A stretch of 64,000 nucleotides of DNA from Jaltomata sinuosa. Taxonomy: Eukaryota; Streptophyta; Magnoliopsida; Solanales; Solanaceae. Below are positions 1 to 10,522 of this stretch, in pieces. The number at the start of each line of letters is the position of its first letter. Positions within the stretch are counted from its first letter, which is position 1. The position numbers and the translations under genes are program-made. The notes beneath the pieces are model-generated. The model worked only from the letters and a program-made list of their open reading frames with translations, was not told the DNA's origin and ran no database searches. The stretch covers positions 186,001 to 250,000 of the forward strand of contig QJPP01001441.1 in NCBI GenBank assembly GCA_003996215.1. Reading direction: 5' to 3'.

Positions 1-1129
1 AAACATTGATTTAATTTACTTGATTATGTTCTTTCTTGAGAAAGGGGTTTATAATTTTTAATGTGAAATTGCTAGTGGGTACTTGGGATTCCACTTAGAT
101 TGAGGCTAGAAATAGCTCAATTCATCGAAAACACCAATTTAAGGGTCTAACCTAGAGATAGTGTGACCTCCCCAAGCCTATATTGGTTGTTTTCTGCGTA
201 AACAATGGTGCTTGAACAAAGACCGTTGGATAAATGATTGTGATATCGAAAGATTAACATTCATGCTTAAAACCAATGCTACCTATGTTGTTTAGTGAGA
301 ATTTACGCATTTGAGAAAGTACGTAGACCCATGTTTGAGTCTCATGGGAAGAACATCTCTAGTCATTCTCTCTCTTGCTTACACCTTCCATTTACTTTAT
401 TGTTTGGTTTGGAATTGAATTGTGACAGATTCCTAATTCCCCCCTTTTTACATTGTTTGTTTCTTGGACAATCTACTCTCGCTGTGAGGTCCTTTCTACA
501 ATCTCATTGGCTAAGCTAAAATTTCCTGTTGGATTAACCCTGACTCCCATCGTGTAATATAAATTTTGTTTTGCTTAGTGATCGCCGTCACCTCCATAAT
601 GGAGAGTGTCATTTGAGCATTATCAAAAATGGCACTATTTTTGGGGAATTGTATTTGAGTAGCCTTTTTATTTGGTTTGTTATTTGTGATTGGTTGAAGG
701 CAGACATTCCTCAAGCACCAATGCCTAGTACTTCTCACTCAACCCATGTGCACTTGAGAATATGACCTTATTAGACCGTGGGATGGATATTTGGGGAGCC
801 AAGAGAGAAACGGGTGCAACCTCTGCTAAAGAGATTGAGGATTGGGTAAAGAGTGGTGTGCAAAGGGATAGAGATCTATCAATTGCCACCACACTTTTGG
901 AATTCATGGCAATTAGTGCAGTGAATCACAAGTTTGAAATAGTCAATACCATTGGTGTGGTTGGGGCCATGAGGCTAGTGGAAGATGTAGATTGTTCGAA
1001 TGAAGGTAGTGAAGAGGCATTTATGGTAGACCACGAGATGGGTTCCCATAGAAGTCTCCAAAGTTTGGGAAGACATGAGCATGGGAATCAAGGTTGGAAC
1101 AAATGAAATGTTGGCTCTAGAATTTAAAG
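1..1129. other. No recognised gene; left flank of Athila-type remnant
   Basis: About 1.1 kb of ordinary-composition DNA upstream of the first recognisable gag-pol sequence. An open stretch of 114 codons on the plus strand (762-1106) has no motif I recognise; it may be decayed gag or untranslated leader of the element that follows. No LTR end, primer-binding site or promoter could be placed here. The start of the element, if it has one, lies outside the window or is too decayed to see. Confidence 0.5.
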
Positions 1130-1654
1130 TATGCTCGCAAGAGTGTTGGAGAAGGTAGAGTCCACTGACGGAGTCATCAAGGAGCTGAGATATGATCTTG
1201 GAGTCTTTCCTAAATTGTGCACTCACACTCCATCGCTATCGAATGTCTAGAAAAAAGAATGGTTTGGCTCACCTATCAATTCGAATCTAAGCAAGTTAAG
1301 AGAGAGGAAGGAAGTGATGATATAAGGGACTCAACTAGCCCCGTTGAAGTTGCAATGCCAAATACTAGTAAGCTTAGAAACAAAAGGGCTTGGGGAAATG
1401 GTTTATCCAAATCTACACATCATAAAGGCAAGGTTCTTAAGGTTTGGAAACCATTCTATACATGTCCACCTCCTTTCCCTTAATGTCTTTCGCAAGAAAA
1501 AGGGGGTGAAACTCTGAGAGATTTTGAATCTATGTTGAAGAGAATCACCATCAATATTCCAATGAGTAGTGCTTTTAATAGAATGCCCGAATATGCTAAG
1601 TTTATGAAAGAAATGTGCGCTACATGAAACTTTGTAGAATGTACAGTTGTTCAC
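1130..1654 (+). pseudogene. gag C-terminal / linker remnant
   Basis: Frames on the plus strand read as the variable linker between gag and protease. A stretch near 1535-1620 encodes a sequence close to ITINIPMSSAFNRMPEYAKF, which matches the corresponding part of the gag-protease ORF at 12400-13251 on the other strand (ISVNIPLVDALEQMPRYAKF). A proline-rich piece just before it (CPPPFP, ending at 1483) also corresponds. At least two stops and frame changes make it non-functional. The zinc knuckle expected upstream was not found. Confidence 0.6.
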
Positions 1655-2149
1655 ATGTCACCTCAAAGTAGTGCAATATTATCGGGTGACATGGTTAATA
1701 ATGAGGTAACTCCGGGTGTGTACAGTATTTGTGATGCGAATGGAGTGCACAAGTCTACAAAATTGGTGTGTGATGAAAATGCAAGCATAAACTTGATGTT
1801 GCTAGCCACCTTTAGACGGTTGGGGCTTGGGCAACCTATCATCACAGATTTGAAGTTTCTTATGATGGATCGGTCAATAAAGCACCCTGTGGGGGTTGGA
1901 TTTGATATTTTAGTAAAGGTGGGTTCACTTGTGTACCCTAGGGATTTTGTTGTGATTGATTGCCAAGGAGGCTTTGAGATACCAATTGTCTTGGGGAAAC
2001 CAAGTCTAAAAATAGGTCGCACTTTGAGCAAAGTAGACTCGGGAGAATTAAAAATTTGCATGAATGAGGAAGAAGCAACCTTTGATTTGTATAGGTCTAT
2101 GAAACAATCTAATGACCTTCAAATGTCTTTAGCAATTGGAAAGATTTAG
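1655..2149 (+). pseudogene. Athila-type aspartic protease domain
   Basis: A 164-codon open stretch contains a retropepsin-like domain. The active-site region reads CDENASINLM around residues 39-48, where the family has CDLGASINLMP, so the glycine of the D-x-G triad is replaced by asparagine and the enzyme should be inactive. The C-terminal part keeps VVIDCQ and FEIPIVLGKP, the usual end of the domain, followed by a tail ending in DLQMSLAIGKI. The protease would normally cut the Gag-Pol polyprotein inside virus-like particles. It is homologous to the protease in the 9048-15940 element, supporting a family link between the two. Confidence 0.8.
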
Positions 2150-2167
2150 AAAAGCGTTGACCTGCAC

Positions 2168-3512
2168 GTGAAAGAGGGGATCGTATATGAAACGCTAGAA
2201 GTGTTGTTGTTAAACTATGATTGTGAAAGGATAGAAGAATATGACAAGACTTGCTATGATTTAGTGGGAATGGGTTCCTACTCCTATCCCCCAAAGAAGA
2301 TCGATCTTGATTTGAATAATAGGCAAACACCTCCTTCCAAACCTTTAATTATTGAACCACATACATTGGAGCTCAAGCCGTTACCATCTCACTTGAAATA
2401 TTCGTACTTGGGTTCCAATGACACTTTGACGGTCATCATCTTTAATAAGTTGAGTGAAAAATATGTAGAGGCATTGCTCAAAGTGTTGAAGAAATACATT
2501 CGAGCCCTCGGGTGGTCTATTGTTGGCATAATTGCCATACCCCCGGGGATATGCATGCACAAGATAAATCTCCAAGAGGAAAGAACCCCTTCGATTGAGC
2601 ACCAATGAAGGCTAAACTCGCCCATGCAAGAGGTAGTGAAGAAGGAGATTATTAAATGGTTAGATGAAGGGGTGGTCTTCCCTATCTATGATAGCACCTG
2701 GACTAGCCCAGTGCAATGTGTTCCAAAGAAGGGGGAATTACTATCGTGCCGAATGAAAAAGATGAGATGATATCCCTCAAACCTGTGACTGGATGGAGGG
2801 TGTGTATGGATTATCAGAAATTGAACTCATGGACGGAAAAGGATAACTTTCCTCTCCCGTTCATGGATCAAATGCTAGATAGGTTGGCTGGCCGTGGTTT
2901 TTATTATTTTCTTGATAGTTACTCCAGCTACAACTAGATCTCGATCGCCCTGGAAGATCAAGAGAAGACGACCTTTACATGCCCCTATGGGACTTTTGCA
3001 TTCAAAAGAATGCCCTTTGGACTTTGCAACGCCTCGACTATATTTCTAATGGTGCATGATATCAATATTCTCAGATATGGTTGAAGACACTATGGATATT
3101 TTCATGGATGATTTCTCAGTTGATGGGGATGAAATTGGTGACTGTTTAGAGCATTTAGAAGAAGTGCTTAAACAATGTGAGGAGAAAAACTTGGTGCTTA
3201 ATTGGGAGAAATTCCATTTTATGGTAAAAGAGGGGATAGTATTGGGGAACAACATATCTAAAAAAGAGCTTGAGGTTGACCCACCAGAAATTAAAGTCAA
3301 ATACAAGCTACCCCCTCCAAAGACTATAAAAGGGATAAGGAGTTTTCTAGGTCATGTTGGGTTCTATAGGCTCTTCATCAAGGATTTCTCGAAGGTGGCT
3401 TATCCTTTGTGTAAGTTGTTTGAAAAAGAAGCCAAATTTGACTTTGATTGTAGTTGCATGAATGCCTTCCTCACATTGAAAGAGAAGTTAACATTAACCC
3501 CCATCATCATTG
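2168..3512 (+). pseudogene. Athila-type reverse transcriptase
   Basis: Three consecutive frames read as one reverse transcriptase. 2168-2608 is the N-terminal extension (LELKPLPSHLKY, then GIIAIPPGICMHKI). 2716-2937 carries the fingers region (VTGWRVCMDYQKLN and FPLPFMDQMLDRLAG). 3056-3512 carries the catalytic loop as FMDDFSV (second and third catalytic aspartates) and the thumb/connection (IRSFLGHVGFYRLFIKDFSK). Frame changes fall near 2610 and 2940-3056, and a TAG after SSYN replaces an expected glutamine. The domain would copy element RNA into DNA in the cytoplasmic particle. As it stands it cannot be translated whole. Confidence 0.85.
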
Positions 3513-3880
3513 CACCGGATAGGACAAAGTCATTCGAGCTTATGTGCGATGCTAGTGGTGTAGCTTTGGGGGTGTACTTGGTCAATGAAGAGAGAAACTC
3601 TTCCACCCAATCTACTATGCGAGAAAAACATTAAATGTGACTCAAACAAATTACATTGTGATGGAACAAGAGTTTTTGGTCGTAGTTTTTTCCTTTGAAA
3701 AGTTCAGGGCATATCTTTTGGGGACCAAAGTCGTAGAGCACACTGACCATACGACAATCAGATACTTGATGACTAAGAAAGATGCAAAGCCCCAGCTAAT
3801 TCGTTAGGTATCAATTTTGAAGTAATGGATCAGAGGGTATGTGAAAATCAAGTGGCTGACAACTTATCAAGACTAGAAGA
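3513..3880 (+). pseudogene. RNase H domain remnant
   Basis: Begins in the same frame as the RT thumb with FELMCDASGVALGVYL, the first catalytic-aspartate strand of Ty3/gypsy RNase H. It continues in another frame with EHTDHTTIRYLMTKKDAKP (around 3735-3795). A stop at TAG near 3806 and a frameshift near 3600 break it. The segment passes into the linker VCENQVADNLSRLEEE, the normal RNase H-integrase junction. The active enzyme degrades the RNA strand during reverse transcription. Confidence 0.75.
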
Positions 3881-4488
3881 AGAGGGAAGGCCGATAAGGG
3901 AACTTGAGATAAATGATTCATTCCCCGACGAATGTATTTTGGCTGCCTCGCATGATCTTACACCTTGGTTTCCTGACTTTGCTAACTTCTTAGTAAGTGA
4001 TTTACTTCTAGATGGTTTGAATTCACAACAGAAAAAGAAGTTCTTGCATAATTTCTGGAACTACTATTGGCACGAACCGTACCTATTTAGGATTTGCGCC
4101 GATTGAATGATTCGGAGGTGCATCCCCAAAATTGAGATGATGCACATTCTTAAGGCATTCCACTCTTAACCCGTTGGTTGTCACCATGGGTGTATACGCA
4201 TGCATTTGAAAGTTTTACAATGTAGATTTTATTGGCTGACTATGTTTCAAGATGCCCATGATTTGGTGAAGGAATGTGACAAATGTCAACGTGAAGGGGG
4301 AATGTCTAGAAGCCATGAACTCCCATTGACACCAACCCTTGAAGTTGAGTTATTTGATGTATGGGTAATTGATTTCATGGGGCCATTTGTGAGTTCGTAT
4401 GGGATCACTTTAACTTTAGTGGCTATGGATTACGTTTCCAAGTGGGTTGAGGCTGTGGCATTGCCAAATAACGAAGGGAGAAGTGTCA
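3825..4488 (+). pseudogene. Integrase N-terminal half, interrupted by an LTR insertion
   Basis: 3825-4106 encodes the RNase H-integrase linker (VADNLSRLEEEGRPI and WHEPYLFRICAD). The zinc-binding HHCC module follows: histidines near 4163-4190 in a frame with a stop, and the CDKCQR pair near 4277-4295. The catalytic core starts with WVIDFMGPF (first catalytic Asp) and DYVSKWVEAVALPNNEG. The reading frame stops making sense exactly at 4489, where TGTCACGCC opens a minus-strand LTR. The second Asp and the Glu of the catalytic triad are therefore absent. Confidence 0.8.
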
Positions 4489-6632
4489 TGTCACGCCCCG
4501 AGGTTACCCCCTAGACGTAACATGGGATCCGGGGCACGAATTCCGTAGACTAACCCTTGGTCATAGCATACTCAGTCATTCATAAGAAAACATAGTGGAA
4601 GCATAGATAGAATAGTAGACAATCCACATCCATAAATAATAAGTCAATACGAAACATAGTTTTTAAAAGAGTGACTCGAATACTGGTTATGTCTGAAAAG
4701 CCTCTACATAAGACATAAGGAGTTTCTATGACAAGAACCTAGCTAACTGGAAGTACGAAAGTAAATATCTAAAAGTAACTAGAGTCATAACTAGCCCTCA
4801 AATAATGAGGATTCACCAATCACTGATTGGAAATGGCCTGAAATCTCTAGCCACGTGCTTGAGGAAGGGAACCTGAATCTGCATCGTCAATAGGATGCAC
4901 TAAAAAATGCATCAGTACTATAGAATGTACCGAGTATGTGAGATATGCATAGTCATGACAAAACATACCTAAAACATGCTTAAAATGAGCTCTTTCAAAA
5001 AAAGGTAGCATAAGAGTTTATCAAGATTCAAGGCATAAACATGAAGTGAAACCAAGTTTAAAAGTAAAGTATCATGTAACTTTATAACTTGAAAATAATC
5101 GTGTGGGGAGTTTCTCTTAACTGACATAGTCCATGCTGAGCTACATGGAGTCCAGTGTCATGCACCCACACTGAAAAAGGTTGTCCTAACCGGCCAAATT
5201 TAGAACCATGTCATACCAGGATCATGTCATAAGGCACAGAGGGCACCTATGGTGGCACGTAGTTCTGGGACTAAGGGTACTCTCACCCGGTCCAACTCAG
5301 TGCTAAATACTACTCTCAAAACATATATATACGTAGCATGAGGCTCACATACATATGACATATCTAGATGTCAAAACTTGTTCATAAACATGTTCATAAC
5401 CCGGATCTTCATACTACTCACGAACGTTGGTTTAGAAAAAGATTCATGAGCATTGATGGTACATAGGGTGTCTTCTCTTGCATAATAATTAATAACTTGA
5501 AAACTTGCATGGCACTAGTTCAGTTTCATAAAAACATATACTTTCATAAAACATAGGAACTATGCATGCAATTTATTTGGAATTCATGAAAACATCCTAC
5601 AAATACCTAATTTTACTAAAATAACTTCATGCATGTAGAAATTTCTTCAATTAGCCTTCAATTAATGAAAAAGGAGTTCATATGTAACAACCCATGCAAA
5701 ATCATGAAATTTGATAGTGATTTCATAATCAAACCATGAGAAGACAATATATAGCAAAACCCCATAAGAATTGGGTAAGAACCGTAATTTGAAAGTTCAT
5801 GAAATCAAAATACAATTTAGGTGTTTTGGACACAAGGGTGGAAGAAACCCACTGTTGATTACCCACATACCCTGATTGAAGCTAATCCACTTGAAATTGA
5901 AAAGATTAGGAGACTTGGACTTGGAGCTTGAGATCTTGAGATTGAGAGAGTTCTTTCCCTTTTGGGAGGTGAATGTGGTAATTAGAAGGGACTTAGGCTA
6001 ATAAGGGTGAAAACCCTTCTTGAAATGCCCAAAACAACCTCACTTAGGAGTTAAGAAGGTGGGTAATGACTAAAATGCCCCTGGGACTTAAATAAGAAAT
6101 TGCAGGAAAAGGGGTTTCCTAACGGGCTACCCGACGGGCGTCGTGCCCACGATGGCCCGTCAGTCAAGACGTCGAGCAGGGGGGTACTTTGGTTAGGGTC
6201 TGCTGGACCATTATGACCATGAGCTCCCACGTCTCATCGCGCCTGCAACTCTCATGGGGTTGCCCGTCGAGGGAAGGGCGGACAGGGGAAAGGATCCCTC
6301 GATCAATCCAATGGCTTGCACCCATGGGTCATTGTACCCACGACGCCTGTGGCCTAACCCATCGGGGAAACTGGGGTGATGGGGAAACGAACGACTGGGG
6401 ATCCCCATGATGAGTTCCCATGGGCCATTATACCTGCGATGCCCATCGTGACCGCCCGTCAGGATGAGGCAAACTTTGAACAATCTCACTGTTCGGTTCC
6501 CACAGGGCACCCCACAGGCTGTCTGAGCTACGATGCTCGTGGCGCTAACCGTGGTGACCTACAGTTGTAGAAAATGCAAAAAATTCACTGGATTCAGAAT
6601 TCGATACATGGTTCGGATTATGGGGTGTTATA
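4489..6632 (-). repeat. 3' LTR of Tekay-like element (2.1 kb)
   Basis: On the plus strand the LTR begins TGTCACGCCCCGAGG at 4489 and ends GGGGTGTTATA at 6632. Read on its own strand it opens TATAACACCCC, an expected TG changed to TA, as cytosine deamination would do. It lies directly next to a polypurine tract, which fixes the inner edge. No open frame of interest is inside. The U3 part (6117-6560) is rich in CpG palindromes. Part of the LTR (about 4820-5820) resembles 63010-64000. Confidence 0.85.
6086..6560 (-). promoter_or_regulatory. U3 CpG-rich block and TATA-like site in LTR
   Basis: Within otherwise AT-leaning LTR DNA, 6117-6560 is GC-rich, with repeated imperfect palindromes around CGACGGGCGTCG, CCCACGATGGCCCGTC and CCCATGGGTCATTGTA. 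On the minus strand this block sits immediately upstream of a TATA-like TTATTTAAG at about 6086-6096, the position of an upstream promoter region. Promoter function is inferred from position only. Confidence 0.45.
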
Positions 6633-6646
6633 ATATCTCCCCCTTG
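6633..6646 (-). other. Polypurine tract (PPT) of Tekay-like element
   Basis: Minus strand reads CCAAGGGGGAGATA directly before the LTR start, the expected primer site for plus-strand DNA synthesis. It fixes the element as minus-oriented and this LTR as the 3' copy. The 220 bp between it and the pol end (6647-6866) hold nothing recognisable. Confidence 0.85.
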
Positions 6647-6866
6647 GGATCATTCATCCTCGGATGAAGACCTAAGTAAGGGAAACTTGAAAGAAACTCC
6701 CCAACCAAGCAACAAAAACGTGAAAACTAAAGAATAAGCATTAAAGCTGATCTTGCAACTTAAAACACGATAAAACTAACTCCGAAAAACATGAATGCAT
6801 GCTAAGATCATGAGAAAAACTGATGGGATAGAATCGTAGGGACATACTAGGGAGGAAACTATTACT

Positions 6867-8576
6867 TCAAGATGAAACGAGATCATAAGGAAAGAGATGA
6901 GGATACTTGGCCTTCATGGCCGCTTCTGCGTCCCAAGTAGCTCCCTCTACTAGCTGATTTCTCCAACGAACTTTCACCGAGGTGACTTCCTTGTTTTGCA
7001 ACCTCTGAATTTGATGATAAATAATCTCCATGGGAACTTCCTCATAAGTAAGGCTATCCTTCACACTCACGTCCTCCAAAGGGACAATCAAGATCGGGTC
7101 ACCAACACACTTTTTCAACAAAGAGACATGGAAAATTGCATGAACCGCTTCTAAATCTGATGGCAAGTCCAACTCATAAGCAACCTTACCAACTCTCCTC
7201 AGAATCCGATAAGGACCTACAAAATGGGGACTAAGATTTCCCTTCTTTCCAAATCTTATCACACCCTTCATGGGTGACACCTTCAGAAAAACCCAATCAT
7301 TAACTTCAAATTCTAACTCCCTTCTCCTCACATCTGCGTATGATTTCTGTCGACTCTGAGCAGTCTTCAACCTCTCCCTAATAAGTTGAACCTTCTTCAT
7401 AGTCTCATGCACCGAATTTGGGCCAATCAAAGCTGCCTCACCGACCTCAAACCAACCAGTAAAAGATCTACACCTCCGACCATAAAGTGTCTCATACGGA
7501 GCCATCTGGATGCTAGAGTGAAAGTTGTTGTTATAGGCAAACTCGATAAGAGATAAGTGATCATCCCAATTACATTTGAAATCAATTACACAATCTCTCA
7601 ACATGTCATCCAAAGTTTGAATTGTGTGCTCTGCCTGGCCATCTGTCTTAGGGTGAAAAGTTGTGCTAAGCTTCACCTGAGTACCAAGACATCTCTGAAA
7701 CAATCTCCAAAACTAGGATGTAAACTGAGTACCCCTATCTGAAATGATGGACACTAGGAAATCATGCAATCGGACTATATCCCGTATGTAGAGTCTGGCA
7801 TAATCATCCGCTAAATATGTAGTCTTAATAGCCAAGAAGTGGGATGACTTAGTCATCCGGTCGACAATCACCCAAATAGAATTGTGTTGCCTTCGAGTAC
7901 GAGGCAAACCCATAATGAATTCCATGTTGATCATTTTCCACTTCCAAGTAGGAAGGTCAATATCCTGAATCATGCCACCTGGTCGCTGATGCTCGACCTT
8001 TACTTGCTGACAGTTGGGACACTTAGCCACAAAATTGGTTATGTCCTTCTTCATACCATTCAAACAATAGACTTCCTGTAGGTCACAATACATCTTGGTG
8101 GCAATGGGGTGAATGAAATTTCTGGAGCTATGAGCCTCAGTAATAATCTGTTGTCTCAACCCATCTACATCTTGCATACACAATCGACCCTGATAGCGAA
8201 GCACACCATCTCCACCTTGAGAGAAAACCTCAATCCTTTGTTGATGGACTGCACCCTTTAGCTAAAGCAAAATAGGATCACTGTCTTGCTTTTACTTCAC
8301 TTCACCCACCAAAGAAGATTCGCAACCATTCTGGACAATAACCCCACCTTCTGTCGAGTCCATAAGGCAAAATCCCAACCGAGAAAGCCTATGAACCTCC
8401 TTAACCAATTCCTTCTTTCCGTTTTCAACTAAAGACCCAATGGACAATCTACTAAGTGCATCCGCTACCATAGACAAAACTTCTACCGTATCTACCGTAT
8501 CAACACACAAACTAACCATCCTGAAGCATACCATATACCAAACTTCTAGTCCACACTGGCCAAGTCTAACTAACAC
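6867..8576 (-). pseudogene. Tekay-like pol C-terminus: RNase H end, integrase, chromodomain-type tail
   Basis: Three open stretches (8292-8576, 7713-8204, 6867-7703) lie in one and the same frame, separated only by stop codons at 8292-8294, 8262-8264 and 7713-7715. In order it encodes the RNase H end (VADALSRLS), the integrase zinc finger (CPNCQQVK), the catalytic core (MEFIMGLPRT, then IISDRGTQFTS, then DGQAEHTIQTLDD, which carry the D, D and E positions), the GPYRILRR motif, and a C-terminal chromodomain-like region with VKVRWRNQLVEGATWDAE and a normal end. Such tails are known to steer chromovirus integration toward heterochromatin. With three stops in about 570 codons it is one of the better-kept coding regions here. 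Confidence 0.88.
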
Positions 8577-9042
8577 TAGAACCCCGCATACAAGACAACC
8601 CTTGAAGAATCAACTAATCGAGCTTTTCAAACTCTTAGCAATGAATGGTGACCACCAGTCTCTAAGTATTATTAGAACTCCAAAATAGACTCGCTAGCCT
8701 CAACTCACACAGCCTGATCACATAAAGCACATACCACCACTGAATCTCGAACTTACACCGTTGAGTCTGTCTAACCATGGTAGAAGGAAGCTCATACTAA
8801 CTGGAAAACCGCTAAAATATAGAATGTCTTACCTAACTCAAAGGTTAGCCAAAGACTAGGTGTCCAAGGCGAATTATCACTCCGCAATTGAAATAGGGGA
8901 GCCAAGTTGCCCGAACTCAATGCCTCCCCACCGAAAAAGGTGCAACTAAAAAGAATCAACCACGAACCATCTGGAGTAGTTTGCTAGCCCACGATTCTGA
9001 AACCATTGTTCAAAATTTCCAACCAGAGCCTCTATCAAACCC
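8577..9042 (-). pseudogene. Decayed chromovirus pol fragment (RNase H-integrase linker)
   Basis: No open frame, but the DNA matches in pieces the minus-strand pol linker of the 49924-62102 element around 54740-55000: a shared run near 8845-8925 (the coding equivalent of LALDIQSLANRLV) and a second near 8690-8790. It is a different and older copy than the Tekay-like pol that ends at 8576. It is probably the continuation, across the inserted 9048-15940 element, of the chromovirus whose gag and 5' LTR lie at 17043-21709. Confidence 0.5.
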
Positions 9043-9047
9043 ATATG
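9043..9047. repeat. Target-site duplication ATATG (left)
   Basis: ATATG immediately precedes the LTR at 9048 and is repeated at 15941-15945 right after the other LTR, an exact 5-bp duplication as made by LTR-retrotransposon integrase. Confidence 0.9.
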
Positions 9048-10483
9048 TCATAACGCCAAAATTACACCTCAATTAAGAAGTGTAAGCAGTCGTAGTCAAA
9101 TATAGAACTCAACTAAGGTTGGGGTCGATTCCACAGGGAATAAGGTGCAAATTAAGTCGTTAGTAATTTAGTTGACTAGTAACCGATAGTTTCCGGTAAT
9201 TTGGGGGGGGGGTTTAAATGTCAAATTCGCACAAATTAACTAACAAGCAACAAATTTTCAAGAGTTTATAATCAATGTGAGAATGAACTAGGTAAGTGTT
9301 CACCATGGCGTCGTAATAATTTTGACTCAAAGCTTAACCGGATTCTTTCTATATGTATATCACGATGTGATTGAATTAATGGTATAATCTAAATGTTTCT
9401 CAACCAAATAGATGAATTTCCTTTTCAATTCTCTCGAACTTGAAAAGGTGAACTTTCTTATTTCAATCCTAAACATCAAGTAGATTAATCTAGGTACAGC
9501 ATTAATCATAAGACGAGAGTTGGTAGTCTCGAATCCTCATAGTTAATCAAATTTCCCGGTTTTAATCTCTTTGTTCAAGCAAATCAAACCTAGGTATGTT
9601 TTAATGTTTGCAACCATTAGAAAACGTAAATAACGAATGATTAACAACGTGACAACATATAAATTGAACCCTACACTACCCGGAATCTATATTGTTACTT
9701 TTGCCATGGCTCCCACAACCCTAGTTGTGGGAAATTAGCTACTCATGCTATTAAAGAAATAGAAGAAAATCATATTCATAATAAGAGAAGGATTCTTACA
9801 AATAGTATGAAATTTACTTCAATTATCCAAGAACAAGAAGCCAAAAATCCCAAGAGTAATCGAAGAAGAAGAAAGAAACGTGTATGTCGTATTTTTCCTC
9901 TCAAAAAGTCGCTCAAAATAGTCTCTAGAAATCTTGGGTAATGAATAATAAAATAACCCTAACACAAGGTATTTATATCAGTCCAGGAAATAAAGTCCAA
10001 AAATAGAATTTTCGAAATCCCGCTTCGCTTTGACGGGTCGCCTGACGGACCGTCATGAATGTGACTGGCCTTCACTTGAGCCGTCACAGCTAAACAGTGA
10101 GCTCCCAGGCAAATCTTCAGGTAAGTCATCCAGCAGGTGACGACTTACAGTGTTTTCTATTTTATCTTGGTGTCCTAGGTGATGGTCCGTCAGGCCAGTG
10201 ACGGGTCGTCAGATGGGCCGTCACTCCTAGGCAGTGCTCGATGAACTTGCTTGTCTCGTTCTGACGGCCTAGCTGACGGCCAGTCACAGGTGTGACGGTC
10301 AGTCATGCCAGCCGTCAGGCTTAACCGGTTGAGGTTTTTGAACATTTTTTCTTCCGTTTCTATCTCTAGCTCCATTCCCTGCAAATATAACAATAAAATA
10401 TCAAAAACCACAAAAGTTGCTTGAAAACTCGCGAGTATTCTTAGTTAAAGGAGACAAATGTGCCGTAGAATCCCGGCACATCA
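9048..10483 (-). repeat. 3' LTR of gag-protease element (1436 bp)
   Basis: Plus-strand ends are TCATAACGCC (TGATAACGCC in the other copy) and GGCACATCA. The TGAT...ATCA ends form a short inverted repeat. Contains a run of ten G at about 9204, a minus-strand TATA box near 9971-9980, and a CpG-rich palindrome array at 10024-10320. This copy keeps about 310 bp (9307-9616) that are missing from the partner LTR. Confidence 0.9.
9969..10320 (-). promoter_or_regulatory. U3 palindrome array plus TATA box (LTR of gag-protease element)
   Basis: On the minus strand a GATATAAATACC TATA box lies at about 9968-9980. Just upstream of it (10024-10320) are many copies of a TGACGG(A/T)CCGTCA-type palindrome or its half site GACGG/CCGTC. 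The partner LTR has the same array at 15470-15775. The position relative to TATA suggests an upstream promoter module; no factor is identified. Confidence 0.55.
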
Positions 10484-10522
10484 ACACCCTCAACTTAAAA
10501 TGTTCACTTGTCCTCAAGCAAC
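10484..10522 (-). other. PPT module of gag-protease element
   Basis: Minus strand reads TTTTAAGTTGAGGGTGT directly against the LTR start, preceded by TTGAGGACAAG. A near-copy of the whole module (GGGGACAATG ... TTAAGTTGAGGGTGT) lies 1.35 kb upstream in the element at 11836-11874, and a shorter one (CCTAAGTTGAGGGTGG) at 11205-11220. Only the copy next to the LTR can act as the normal plus-strand primer. Confidence 0.8.

Larger units (their letters stand above)
1130..4488 (+). mobile_element. Athila-type Ty3/gypsy retrotransposon remnant (gag end to integrase)
   Basis: Plus-strand remnant with domains in Ty3/gypsy order: gag tail/linker, aspartic protease, reverse transcriptase, RNase H, integrase. 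Several frameshifts and stops break it into short frames. The Athila assignment rests on the INLM-type protease, the FMDD form of the catalytic RT motif followed by FSV, and the RT and RNase H wording (for example MPFGLCNA and MCDASGVALG), which are known to me from that lineage. Neither LTR is visible. The 3' part ends abruptly inside integrase at 4488, where a minus-strand LTR begins, so the element was broken by that later insertion. The remaining integrase was not found elsewhere in the window. Confidence 0.85.
4489..8576 (-). mobile_element. Tekay-like chromovirus, 3' half (3' LTR plus pol end)
   Basis: Minus-strand partial element: 3' LTR at 4489-6632, polypurine tract at 6633-6646, short 3' UTR, then integrase and the end of RNase H up to about 8576. 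Upstream of 8576, where RT should continue, the sequence changes to a different, much more decayed element. The 5' LTR, gag, protease and RT are missing. It inserted into the Athila integrase; the left target-site copy would be TGTCA (4484-4488), but no matching right copy exists in the window. A fragment of a related LTR occurs at 63010-64000. Confidence 0.8.

Noticed and set aside
762..1106. 114-codon plus-strand ORF as a gene
   Set aside because: No domain, no homolog I recognise, and it lies in the decayed upstream part of a retroelement. Left unassigned.
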